Origin: Sediminispirochaeta sp. | GTDB lineage: Bacteria; Spirochaetota; Spirochaetia; DSM-16054; Sediminispirochaetaceae | Length of the DNA: 6,634 bases | Direction of reading: 5' to 3' | Assembly (NCBI GenBank): GCA_011046055.1 | Contig: DSBN01000336.1 | Span: 1-6,634 of the forward strand | Shown: positions 1 to 5,553 of the stretch, piece after piece | Numbering within the stretch: the first letter of the stretch is position 1 | How the letters are laid out: each line of letters opens with the position of its first letter | Program-made: the position numbers and the translations under genes | The notes under the pieces: generated by a model | Databases searched by the model: none | What the model was told of the DNA's origin: nothing | Seen by the model: only the letters and a program-made list of their open reading frames with translations

Positions 1-1
1 A

Positions 2-1330
2 AAGAGTCTTTTTATACTGGTATTATTGGTTCTGATAGCTCTGCCCTATGCGGGAGCCCAGCAGGTATCGAAAAAACAGGACATCGCCGTGTTCAACCTC
101 AGCTACTCGGACTACTCGATCCCCAGCGGAGCTCTCGGTATGGTCGACCAGTCCATCCAGAACGTCTTCATAGAGCTCGGCCGCTTCAATATCTTCGGCG
201 TGCAGCAGCGCCTCAAATCACGGGATATTGACACCTTTATCAACACCATCAAGAAGATCAAAGAGGAGAACATGGAGGTGCCCGAAGAGGTACGCCTCGG
301 CGAGGAGACCTTCACCGAGGCGGATTTCAACCGCCTGGTCGGCTCGTTCATCGTGGTGATACCGGTGATGTCCTACTACAACGTCTACGAGGAGGGTTCG
401 AATTACAAGGCGGAAATACAAACCACCTTCACCTTCATCAAGGTCGACGAAGCCCGGGCCTTCGCCTCCTTTCAGATCGACACCTCCGGCACCGGGGAGA
501 ACTCACAGCAGGCGGTCAAGGCCGCGGTCGACGCCATCCCCATGCAGCTGCAGTATGAGGTGCGGAGCATAGAGGAGTTCAAGCTCAAAACCGGCATCAT
601 CGACATCGTCGGGCGAGAGTATATCATGCAGTTCGGACGGGACATGGGTGTCCAGGTCGGCGACGAATACGTGAGCACCGTCACCCAGATCCTCCCCTCG
701 GGCTACGAGAGGGTCAACGAGACCGGCCTCTTCGTCATCAAGAAGGTGGATCATGAGATATCCACCGCGGTGAGTATCTTCAGGGACGAAAAGCCGAACA
801 TCGGCGACCAGCTGGTTGAGGTACCGCGAATAGGCTTCAACGCCATGCTCTACGCCCACCTGCTCCAGGATAACGCCCCCGACGGAATTGAGAATCGATT
901 CGTCATCGGCCTCCAGGCCACCGGTTCCCGGGGCTTCTACGACTGGCGGCCCATCGCCGGGGTGGAGGTACCCCTGGGCGACAGCTTCCTCATCTGGTTC
1001 CCGGTCATCTCCTACGTGGGCGCCGAGTACCACCTCCGCCTCGGCAGGCTGAGCATCACCCCCTCCGCCGCCGTGGGAGTCGGTACCTTGGTGCCCATCC
1101 TGGGGGACGATGAGTTCCGCGAGAATTTCAAGATTCTGGCCAGCTTCGGCGGCACCGCCAAGCTCAGCGTGGACTACCTGCTGAACCGGGACACCTACCT
1201 GAACCTCTACGCCGGCTACTCCGCCTACTTCGGAACCTTTGGTGATTTCTATTGGGACGGAGATTTGCTCACCAACCCCGCGGATATCCAGGGCAGCTTC
1301 GTCGGCGCCGGCATCACCTTCAAACTATAG
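2..1330 (+). CDS. Exported protein with CsgG/LpoB-like and FlgT-like parts and a barrel-like C-terminus (5' end outside window)
   Basis: The frame is open from base 2 and the first codons read KSLFILVLLVLIALPYAGAQ, a hydrophobic signal-peptide core ending in an AGA|QQ cleavage site. The codon before base 2 ends in A, so it is not ATG and the true start lies upstream. A TTG at 26 is a poor alternative because it would cut off the signal peptide. After cleavage, DIAVFNLSYSDYSIPSGALG followed by a helix and FNIFGVQQRL resembles the CsgG/LpoB/TolB-like fold. A middle segment (IIDIVGREYIMQFGRDMGVQ, VGDEYVS, then IGDQLVEVPR) resembles the FlgT C-terminal domain. The last ~160 residues alternate polar and hydrophobic residues, are rich in Gly and aromatics, and end in FVGAGITFKL, like an outer-membrane barrel strand. 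The gene lies 21 nt upstream of tatT and is probably co-transcribed with it. Fold assignments rest on sequence resemblance only; the exact function is unknown. Confidence 0.85.
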   Translation, partial: KSLFILVLLVLIALPYAGAQQVSKKQDIAVFNLSYSDYSIPSGALGMVDQSIQNVFIELGRFNIFGVQQRLKSRDIDTFINTIKKIKEENMEVPEEVRLGEETFTEADFNRLVGSFIVVIPVMSYYNVYEEGSNYKAEIQTTFTFIKVDEARAFASFQIDTSGTGENSQQAVKAAVDAIPMQLQYEVRSIEEFKLKTGIIDIVGREYIMQFGRDMGVQVGDEYVSTVTQILPSGYERVNETGLFVIKKVDHEISTAVSIFRDEKPNIGDQLVEVPRIGFNAMLYAHLLQDNAPDGIENRFVIGLQATGSRGFYDWRPIAGVEVPLGDSFLIWFPVISYVGAEYHLRLGRLSITPSAAVGVGTLVPILGDDEFRENFKILASFGGTAKLSVDYLLNRDTYLNLYAGYSAYFGTFGDFYWDGDLLTNPADIQGSFVGAGITFKL

Positions 1331-1341
1331 ACGGACCGCGG

Positions 1342-1347
1342 AGGAGG
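1342..1347 (+). promoter_or_regulatory. Shine-Dalgarno of tatT
   Basis: AGGAGG lies 4 nt before the ATG at 1352, inside the 21-nt gap after the upstream stop codon. It fixes the tatT start and supports translation from a shared mRNA with the upstream gene. Confidence 0.85.
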
Positions 1348-1351
1348 TACC

Positions 1352-2368
1352 ATGCGGCTTGGAAGCAGAAGTATTTTTTTAGCGGCGCCCCTGCTGGCGC
1401 TGCTGCTGCTCTCCTCCTGTTCGTTCGACCGGATGGCCACCTCAATGGTGGCCGACGCGCTGAGCTCCCCTGGCGGGAGCTCGGTCTTCACCGGCGAGGA
1501 GGACCCGCAGCTGGTCGAGGACGCCCTCCCCTTCGCACTGAAGCTCTACGAGACCCTGCTTCAGAGCCAACCGGAGCACCGGGGACTCCTGGAGTCCGCC
1601 GCCGAGGGTTTCGTCTCCTACGCCAACGCTTTCATCCACACCCCCGCCAGCCAGTTGGGCTACGACCAGCTGGAACGGCAGAAAGAGATGTACGCCCGAG
1701 CCCGGTCGATGTACCTGCGGGGTCGTGACTACGCCCTACGCTCCTTGGAGACGGAGTCCGCCGGGATCACTGCGGCCATCCTCTCCGGCGAGGGAGCGGA
1801 AATGCTCCGAGAGATGAAAGAGGAGCAGGTCAACGCCCTCTACTGGGCCGCCGCCGGCTGGATGGGCGCCGTCTCCACCGCCGGATTCGACGCGGGGGCG
1901 CTGATGGAGCTGCCCCAGGCGGTCACCCTGGCCGCCCGAGCCCTGGAACTAGACGAAGATTTTCAGCAGGGAGCCCCGCACGGCCTCTTCATCGAGATCT
2001 ACGCTGCGGTCCCCGACCGGACGATGCTCCACGGAAGCTCGACGCTGGGAATATACGGACGAGGAATTTTGGATGAGCACTATCGATCGGTCGGGATGAG
2101 CGAGGCGGATTTGGAAGAGCTGACCCGCTACCACTTCGAACGGGCGGTGGAGCTGTCCGACGGTCAGTCGGCATCCCCGTACGTCGCCCTGGCGTCCGGA
2201 GTATCGGTCAAAAACCAAGACGCCGAGGAGTACCGCCTGCTCCTGCAGCAGGCACTGGCCATCGACCCCGACAAAACGCCGGAGAACCGCCTGCTGAATA
2301 TCATCACCCAGCGAAAGGCGCGGTGGATGCTGGAGACCATAGAGGATCGATTTCTGATTTTAGAGTAG
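1352..2368 (+). CDS. tatT: TatT-family lipoprotein (TRAP transporter T-component)
   Basis: The 338-aa product has a lipoprotein signal: a basic start, a leucine-rich core and lipobox LSSC with the lipidated Cys at residue 23. The rest is helical and TPR-like, e.g. DALPFALKLYETLLQSQPEH near residues 58-77 and YHFERAVELSDGQSASPYVA in the C-terminal half. The C-terminal block NRLLNIITQRKARWMLETIE is the signature that made me call TatT, the periplasmic partner protein described in Treponema pallidum (Tp0956), where it associates with a TRAP substrate-binding protein. The likely role is to assemble at the membrane and present or channel a hydrophobic ligand to a TRAP transporter. The TatP and TatQM genes usually found beside it are absent downstream; the next gene faces the other way. 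They could lie left of the window. The family call is firm; the transporter partner is unknown. Confidence 0.88.
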   Translation: MRLGSRSIFLAAPLLALLLLSSCSFDRMATSMVADALSSPGGSSVFTGEEDPQLVEDALPFALKLYETLLQSQPEHRGLLESAAEGFVSYANAFIHTPASQLGYDQLERQKEMYARARSMYLRGRDYALRSLETESAGITAAILSGEGAEMLREMKEEQVNALYWAAAGWMGAVSTAGFDAGALMELPQAVTLAARALELDEDFQQGAPHGLFIEIYAAVPDRTMLHGSSTLGIYGRGILDEHYRSVGMSEADLEELTRYHFERAVELSDGQSASPYVALASGVSVKNQDAEEYRLLLQQALAIDPDKTPENRLLNIITQRKARWMLETIEDRFLILE

Positions 2369-2369
2369 T

Positions 2370-2882
2370 TCAACGCTCCATCGCCGGCCGGCGGAGCCTG
2401 TTTTTTCCCGTCACAAAACGGTGGGTCTTCACCGCCCCTTTCAGCACCGAAGTACCCAACGGGCAGAGATTGGAACACCAGTAGCGCCTTCGAAACATCG
2501 TCTGCAGGATCAGGGCGGTGACCATACTCAGGACCATCACCAGAAAAATGGAACGCCACAGGGCGAAACCGTCACCGAAGGATCTCATCGTCGCGTAGGC
2601 CAGGTAGGACCAGAAGACCACAAAGACCGGCCAGCGCATCCATTTCAACCACTGCGGCCCCTGCCGGCTCTTGCTCCTCGCGGGATAGTAGTCCTGCAGC
2701 CCACCCAAGGGGCAGTAATGGGCACAGTAGTTCTTCCTCCCGCTGCTCAGAGTCAATACAATCGCGAAACCGAATAGGAGAAACAGACTGAACCAGAGCC
2801 TCAGCACACACATCATAAAAAAAACGAGCAACAACATTACCACCTGTGTAGTGCTCATGCTCTTCAGCTCCCCTTGTGCCAT
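2370..2882 (-). CDS. Small membrane 4Fe-4S-type protein with two CxxxCPxG motifs (NapH/Fer4_5-like)
   Basis: The 170-aa protein has hydrophobic segments at about residues 13-46, 84-98 and 111-130. Two equivalent motifs follow membrane segments: NYCAHYCPLGG (C53, C57) and YWCSNLCPLGT (C136, C140). CxxxCPxG is the mark of the Fer4_5 membrane domain found in NapH, NosR and CcoG-like electron carriers. The classical CxxCxxCxxxCP ferredoxin motifs of NapH are absent, so this is a minimal membrane part only. It probably passes electrons between a quinone or flavin partner and another redox protein; no partner is visible here. The start is supported by AAGGAGA upstream (spacing about 6 nt) and a good promoter. 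Its stop lies 1 nt from the tatT stop, tail to tail. The family call is fairly sure and the role is inferred. Confidence 0.85.
   Translation of the reverse strand: MAQGELKSMSTTQVVMLLLVFFMMCVLRLWFSLFLLFGFAIVLTLSSGRKNYCAHYCPLGGLQDYYPARSKSRQGPQWLKWMRWPVFVVFWSYLAYATMRSFGDGFALWRSIFLVMVLSMVTALILQTMFRRRYWCSNLCPLGTSVLKGAVKTHRFVTGKNRLRRPAMER
2375..2406 (+). terminator. Intrinsic terminator of the tatT operon
   Basis: GCTCC (2375-2379) pairs with GGAGC (2393-2397). Inside, GCC-GGCC-GGC forms the top of the stem, with three unpaired bases (ATC) on the left side. The stem is followed by CTG and six T residues (2401-2406). It starts 7 nt after the tatT stop codon. It lies wholly inside the 3' coding end of the opposing Fe-S gene. 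In the other direction there is no T-run after the stem, so it should act on the plus strand only. Confidence 0.72.
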
Positions 2883-2903
2883 ATCGCTCTCCTTGTTTTA
2901 TAT

Positions 2904-2931
2904 ATTATATTTTTAATATACTACCCAAGAA
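2904..2931 (-). promoter_or_regulatory. Probable sigma-70-type promoter of the Fe-S membrane gene
   Basis: On the minus strand TTCTTG (2931-2926) and a perfect TATAAT (2909-2904) are separated by 16 nt in an AT-rich stretch. The predicted start gives a 5' UTR of about 15 nt containing the AAGGAGA ribosome-binding site. Confidence 0.55.
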
Positions 2932-2999
2932 TAAAAATGTCGAGCCGTTCCCCCTTGCGTGCCGCCGAGCATTGATTTGTGTTTCTCACTGTTGGAGGC

Positions 3000-3043
3000 A
3001 TTCTTATTTTGGAAAGTGCACTTGCACTTTCCAAAATAAGAAT
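3000..3043. repeat. Perfect 21-bp inverted repeat with 2-nt centre
   Basis: The left arm at 3000-3020 begins ATTCTTATTTTGGAAAG and ends TGCA. It is matched base for base by the reverse complement at 3023-3043; the centre is CT (3021-3022). As RNA it would form a very stable hairpin, but no T-run follows on either strand, so it is not a normal intrinsic terminator. It lies between two divergent genes, 50 bp before the LysE start. It could be an operator, a small dispersed palindromic element, or a processing hairpin. I see no second copy in the window. Confidence 0.8.
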
Positions 3044-3082
3044 TACTACTTGCCGCCCTTTTCTCTGGAGCGGAAAAACAAT

Positions 3083-3100
3083 ATGATTGAGCCATGGTAG
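3083..3100 (+). other. Five-codon upstream frame overlapping the LysE start
   Basis: ATG at 3083 opens the peptide MIEPW and stops with TAG at 3098-3100, overlapping the exporter start codon at 3094 in another frame. A GGAG lies 12 nt upstream. The overlap could allow translational coupling. It may also be chance. Confidence 0.25.
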
Positions 3101-3702
3101 ATTTCACGGCTTTTCTCCTGTTCGTCACCATCGCCATGGTGACCCCCGGCCCGAACACCGTCAGCTCGGCCAACTACGCCATCCTCTACGGGTACCGCGC
3201 GACCCACGGCTACCGACTGGGAATCTTCGGCGGTTTGGCGGTGGTGATGCTGCTCTGCGCCTTTCTGGCCCAGGGCATCTCCACCGCTCTGCCCGAGTTC
3301 TCCCGCCTGCTGCGCTACGTGGGGGCGGCTTACATCCTCTATCTGGCTTGGGGCATGCTGAAAACCACCTACCGGATCGAAGAGGGCGCCGCCCAAACCC
3401 TCACCCGTCCCTTTCTCAGGGGCGCTCTGCTGCAGATCCTCAACCTCAAGGTACTGGTGCTGGGCATCAGCATCTACTCCACATATCTGTCCGAACGGAT
3501 ATCCTCGCCCCTGGTACTGCTGCTGTCGGCGCTGCTGCTGGCCCTGGGCTCCCTGGCGGCCACCAACCTCTGGGCCTTGGGTGGCAGCGCCATCGCCGGC
3601 TTCACCAGCGACCGTCGGGTGCGCATCGCCCTGAACATCAGCCTCTCACTACTCTTGGTCTACTCGGCGTACCAGCTCTCGGGGGTTTCCGAGCTCATCT
3701 AA
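3094..3702 (+). CDS. LysE/RhtB-family amino-acid exporter
   Basis: The 202-aa length is typical for the family. The N-terminus carries the conserved TPGPN (residues 17-21) after the first membrane helix, then the glycine-spaced GYRATHGYRLGIFGG, the helix VGAAYILYLAWGMLK (76-90) and FLRGALLQILNLK (107-119), all in the usual order. About six membrane segments can be traced. Such proteins export amino acids such as lysine, homoserine, threonine or leucine using the proton gradient; the substrate cannot be read from sequence. The ribosome-binding site is poor (GATTGAGCC), but a five-codon upstream frame overlaps the start and may couple translation. The gene converges with the tryptophan-regulated trpB2 unit, so an aromatic amino acid is a possible but unproven substrate. 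Confidence 0.88.
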   Translation: MVDFTAFLLFVTIAMVTPGPNTVSSANYAILYGYRATHGYRLGIFGGLAVVMLLCAFLAQGISTALPEFSRLLRYVGAAYILYLAWGMLKTTYRIEEGAAQTLTRPFLRGALLQILNLKVLVLGISIYSTYLSERISSPLVLLLSALLLALGSLAATNLWALGGSAIAGFTSDRRVRIALNISLSLLLVYSAYQLSGVSELI

Positions 3703-3718
3703 AAATCCAAGCGGGATC

Positions 3719-3742
3719 GTGGGGGCGCCGCGGCACCCCCAC
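3719..3742. terminator. GC-rich hairpin between convergent exporter and trpB2 units
   Basis: GTGGGGG (3719-3725) pairs with CCCCCAC (3736-3742). After one C-A mismatch three more pairs follow. It lies 16 nt past the exporter stop. On the minus strand it starts 14 nt past the stop of the small ORF. No U-run follows directly; on the minus strand a TTTTT appears about 13 nt further on. It is probably a transcript-end hairpin for one or both units, but not a canonical intrinsic terminator. Confidence 0.4.
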
Positions 3743-3756
3743 AACGAACAGCTCCC

Positions 3757-3909
3757 TCAGGACATGCTGCCCCGATAGTTCCGTCCGCCGGCCAGACGGC
3801 CGCCGGAAGAGTTGGCTCGAACCGTTCCCATGGTCCCGAGGATACACGGATCCGCCTTCTGCCGGATGTCCGCTGTTCTCCGTCTCGAAGCTTCTTGTTT
3901 TTTGTTCAT
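3757..3909 (-). CDS. Hypothetical 50-aa basic protein downstream of trpB2
   Basis: This frame runs from ATG (3909-3907) to TGA (3759-3757). It begins MNKKQEASRRRTADIRQKAD, continues PCILGTMGTVRANSS and ends with the glycine/arginine-rich GGRLAGGRNYRGSMS. Its start is preceded by GGAGGTGA at 3922-3915 with 5-nt spacing, an excellent ribosome-binding site, only 16 nt after the trpB2 stop. It is thus very probably translated from the trpB2 mRNA and falls under the same Trp control. A GC-rich hairpin follows. The product is strongly basic, has one cysteine (C22) and shows no membrane segment. I do not recognise a family. It could be a small RNA- or protein-binding factor, a peptide precursor, or the remains of a longer gene. 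Confidence 0.6.
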   Translation of the reverse strand: MNKKQEASRRRTADIRQKADPCILGTMGTVRANSSGGRLAGGRNYRGSMS

Positions 3910-3914
3910 TTTTC

Positions 3915-3922
3915 TCACCTCC
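3915..3922 (-). promoter_or_regulatory. Strong Shine-Dalgarno of the 50-aa ORF
   Basis: GGAGGTGA matches the 16S anti-Shine-Dalgarno over eight bases, with 5 nt to ATG. It is the main evidence that the small frame after trpB2 is a gene. Confidence 0.7.
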
Positions 3923-3925
3923 GTC

Positions 3926-5302
3926 TTATGCGTTTACTTTCATCTCAACTCGGGGAAGCTGCGCCTCCGCCCTGCGCACCTCCTCTTCGGGGTACTCGAA
4001 ATCCTCCAGTCCCCCGGAGAAATATGCCTGGTATGAGGCCATATCGAAGTGGCCGTGCCCGCTGAGATTGAACAGAATAACCTTCTCTTCATCTCTTTCC
4101 CGGCATGCCTTAGCAGCCCGAATCGCCGAAGCGATGGCGTGGGCCGACTCGGGAGCGGGAATGATCCCTTCGGTTCGGGCAAACAACAGCGCCGCTTCGA
4201 AAGTCTCCATCTGCCGCAATGCCTCCGCCCGAATCAAACCGGAGTGCTTGAGAATCGAAACTATCGGCGAAGCGCCGTGGTAGCGCAAGCCCCCGGCGTG
4301 TACCGAGGGCGGTACGAAATCGTGGCCCAGGGTGTACATTTTGGCCAAGGGAATGTACTTGCCCGCGTCGCCGTAATCGTAGGCGTAGAGTCCCTTGCTC
4401 AACGTCGGACAGGCCAGAGGCTCGGAAGCGACGAAGTCTATATCGCGCCCGGCCATCTTGTCGTACAGAAAAGGAATCGCCATTCCGCCGAAGTTGCTTC
4501 CCCCGCCGTGACAGCCGATCACCACATCCGGCTTCAGCCCCAGGCCATCGAGCACCTGCTTGGCCTCCTGCCCGATCACCGTCTGGTGCAACAGCACGTG
4601 GTTGAGCACCGAGCCCAGGGCGTAGTTGGTCCCCTCCTCCCGTCCGGCCAGCTCCACCGCCTCGCTGATCGCCATCCCCAGCGAACCCGGACGGTTCGTC
4701 TCGTCCTGCAGCAGCCGCCGTCCCACCTCGGTCTGTTCCGACGGACTGGCCACCACGTTGCCGCCGTAGGTCTGCATCATCACCCGCCGGTACGGCTTCT
4801 GCTCGTAGCTTACCCGGACCATGAAGACCCGGATATCCATACCGAAGCGGCTTCCGGCGAAGGAGAGCGCGCTGCCCCACTGGCCGGCGCCGGTCTCGGT
4901 GGTCAGCTTTTTTATCCCCGCCCGGTGGTTGTAATAGACCTGGGGGATCGCGGTGTTGGGTTTGTGGCTCCCCGTGGGGCTGACCCCTTCGTTTTTGAAA
5001 AAGATCTTCGCCGGCGTATCCAGCGCCCTCTCGAGGAACCGAGCCCGCACCAACGGCGTCGGCCGATACAAGGAGTAGGTCTCCAGAATATCCTCGGGGA
5101 TCTCGATCTCCCGCTCCATGGAAACCTCCTGTGCCAGCAGCGATTCGGGAAAAAGTGCCTGCATCGCCTCCAGCGGCACCGGCGTCCCGTCGGCGGGGTT
5201 CAAAAAGGGACTGAGCGGCTCCGGCAGGTCCGGATTGATATTGATCCATTTTTTGGGAATATCCCGGGTGGATAGTTGAAAAATTCGTCCGTCGCTTTTC
5301 AT
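3926..5302 (-). CDS. trpB: Tryptophan synthase beta chain, TrpB2 class (PLP-dependent)
   Basis: The enzyme condenses indole with serine to make tryptophan, using pyridoxal phosphate. At 458 aa it is longer than the usual TrpB1 (about 400 aa) and has the N-terminal extension of the TrpB2 class. Seen in order: the PLP lysine K114 in SPTGSHKPNTA, the catalytic glutamate E136 in LTTETGAGQWG (TrpB1 has ETGAGQHG), the PLP phosphate loop CHGGGSNFGG (264-273), SVHAGGLRYHG (333-343), and the cofactor-ring serine region LSGHGHFD (413-420). The start ATG at 5302 follows AGGAG (5313-5309) by 6 nt. No trpA or other trp gene is present, as is common for TrpB2, which does not need the standard alpha partner. 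An upstream leader with three Trp codons and an attenuator indicates tryptophan control. All key residues are present. Confidence 0.93.
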   Translation of the reverse strand: MKSDGRIFQLSTRDIPKKWININPDLPEPLSPFLNPADGTPVPLEAMQALFPESLLAQEVSMEREIEIPEDILETYSLYRPTPLVRARFLERALDTPAKIFFKNEGVSPTGSHKPNTAIPQVYYNHRAGIKKLTTETGAGQWGSALSFAGSRFGMDIRVFMVRVSYEQKPYRRVMMQTYGGNVVASPSEQTEVGRRLLQDETNRPGSLGMAISEAVELAGREEGTNYALGSVLNHVLLHQTVIGQEAKQVLDGLGLKPDVVIGCHGGGSNFGGMAIPFLYDKMAGRDIDFVASEPLACPTLSKGLYAYDYGDAGKYIPLAKMYTLGHDFVPPSVHAGGLRYHGASPIVSILKHSGLIRAEALRQMETFEAALLFARTEGIIPAPESAHAIASAIRAAKACRERDEEKVILFNLSGHGHFDMASYQAYFSGGLEDFEYPEEEVRRAEAQLPRVEMKVNA

Positions 5303-5339
5303 CGCATTCTCCTCAAAAGTTCAGATTTCATCGAGGCAT

Positions 5340-5389
5340 AAAAAAACCGCGGTACGGCTTCTCGTGTTTGCAAGAGAAGCCGTCCGCGG
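5340..5389 (-). terminator. Attenuator terminator (3:4 hairpin) of trpB2
   Basis: On the minus strand CCGCGG (5389-5384) plus ACGGCTTCTC (5383-5374) pair with GAGAAGCCGT (5363-5354), one bulged A (5353) and CCGCGG (5352-5347). The stem has 16 pairs around a 10-nt loop. Seven T residues follow (5346-5340). The trpB2 ATG is still 37 nt away, so this terminator stands in front of the gene. Its lower arm (5389-5383) can pair instead with the upstream segment 5434-5427. Confidence 0.92.
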
Positions 5390-5460
5390 CTCTACCGGAA
5401 ATAACTACAGCGTGGAGCTATAGCAGGAGCCGGATACGCGGTGCCTCTCCGCGAATCCGC
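5340..5460 (-). ncRNA. trp-type attenuator leader RNA (segments 1-4)
   Basis: Segment 1 (5459-5449) pairs with segment 2 (5441-5431) over ten pairs with one U-U mismatch and loop AGAGGCA. Segment 2 and the bases after it (TCC, GGCTC at 5434-5427) can pair with segment 3 (GAGCC 5392-5388, then GGA 5385-5383). This would remove the base of the 3:4 terminator. The Trp codons end at 5460, exactly at the foot of segment 1. A ribosome stalled there would cover segment 1 and free segment 2 to pair with 3, giving read-through. A ribosome reaching the stop codon (5420-5418) would cover the 2:3 pairing site and allow termination. The pairings are read by eye; the antiterminator is the weakest part. Confidence 0.8.
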
Positions 5461-5513
5461 CACCACCAGGAGGAAATACATGTACTGTTAGCAACAATAG
5501 CAGCTTTTAACAT
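5418..5513 (-). CDS. trpL: Trp leader peptide with three consecutive tryptophan codons
   Basis: The 31-aa frame starts at ATG 5513-5511 as MLKAAIVANSTCISS, continues WWWRIRGEAP and ends RIRLLL before TAG (5420-5418). The codons TGG TGG TGG occupy 5468-5460, directly before the first hairpin of the attenuator. Three adjacent Trp codons in a short frame ahead of a tryptophan synthase gene are the hallmark of ribosome-mediated attenuation. The WWW cluster followed by Arg recalls known trp leaders such as the WWR of enteric bacteria. No Shine-Dalgarno precedes it, and the predicted transcription start falls on or within a few bases of the ATG, so translation may be leaderless. A GTG directly before the ATG is an alternative start. 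The product is expected to be regulatory only. Confidence 0.82.
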   Translation of the reverse strand: MLKAAIVANSTCISSWWWRIRGEAPRIRLLL

Positions 5514-5522
5514 CACGATGTT

Positions 5523-5551
5523 ACTGTACATAGATACACTCGGATTGTCAA
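5523..5551 (-). promoter_or_regulatory. Promoter of the trp leader-trpB2 unit
   Basis: A perfect TTGACA (5551-5546) and TACAGT (5528-5523, four of six matches to TATAAT) are separated by 17 nt. The -35 box begins 2 nt after the patatin stop codon, so trpB2 has its own promoter. The predicted transcription start is about 5516-5513, at the leader ATG. Confidence 0.68.
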
Positions 5552-5553
5552 GT

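Noticed and set aside
26..28. TTG as the start codon of the first gene.
   Set aside because: The frame is open to the window edge and the bases before it encode the hydrophobic signal-peptide core, so the real start is upstream.
3022..3050. Exporter promoter with TTGCAC in the palindrome and a -10 near 3044-3050.
   Set aside because: The -10 candidates (TACTAC or ACTACT) are poor matches; not strong enough to annotate.
2876..3173. Small open frames on both strands across the 21-bp palindrome, each translating the palindrome as FGKC-CTFQNKN.
   Set aside because: The mirrored peptides come from the palindrome itself; neither has a ribosome-binding site, and they overlap the 5' ends of real genes.
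3650..3759. Reading the TGA of the 50-aa ORF as selenocysteine, since a GC-rich hairpin lies 14 nt downstream and the extension would give a UxxC pattern.
   Set aside because: The extension would run antisense into the exporter gene, the hairpin lacks a convincing bacterial SECIS loop, no selenoprotein family is recognised, and a plain stop plus transcript-end hairpin explains it better.
4049..5275. Long plus-strand open frame opposite trpB2, and a second one at 3087-4283.
   Set aside because: Both are shadows of high-GC genes: low-complexity, His/Arg/Pro-rich translations with no recognisable motifs. The minus-strand trpB2 carries every catalytic motif.
5340..5540. A cobalamin or other metabolite riboswitch in the trpB2 leader.
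   Set aside because: No conserved riboswitch core is visible, whereas the Trp codons and competing hairpins account for the whole stretch.
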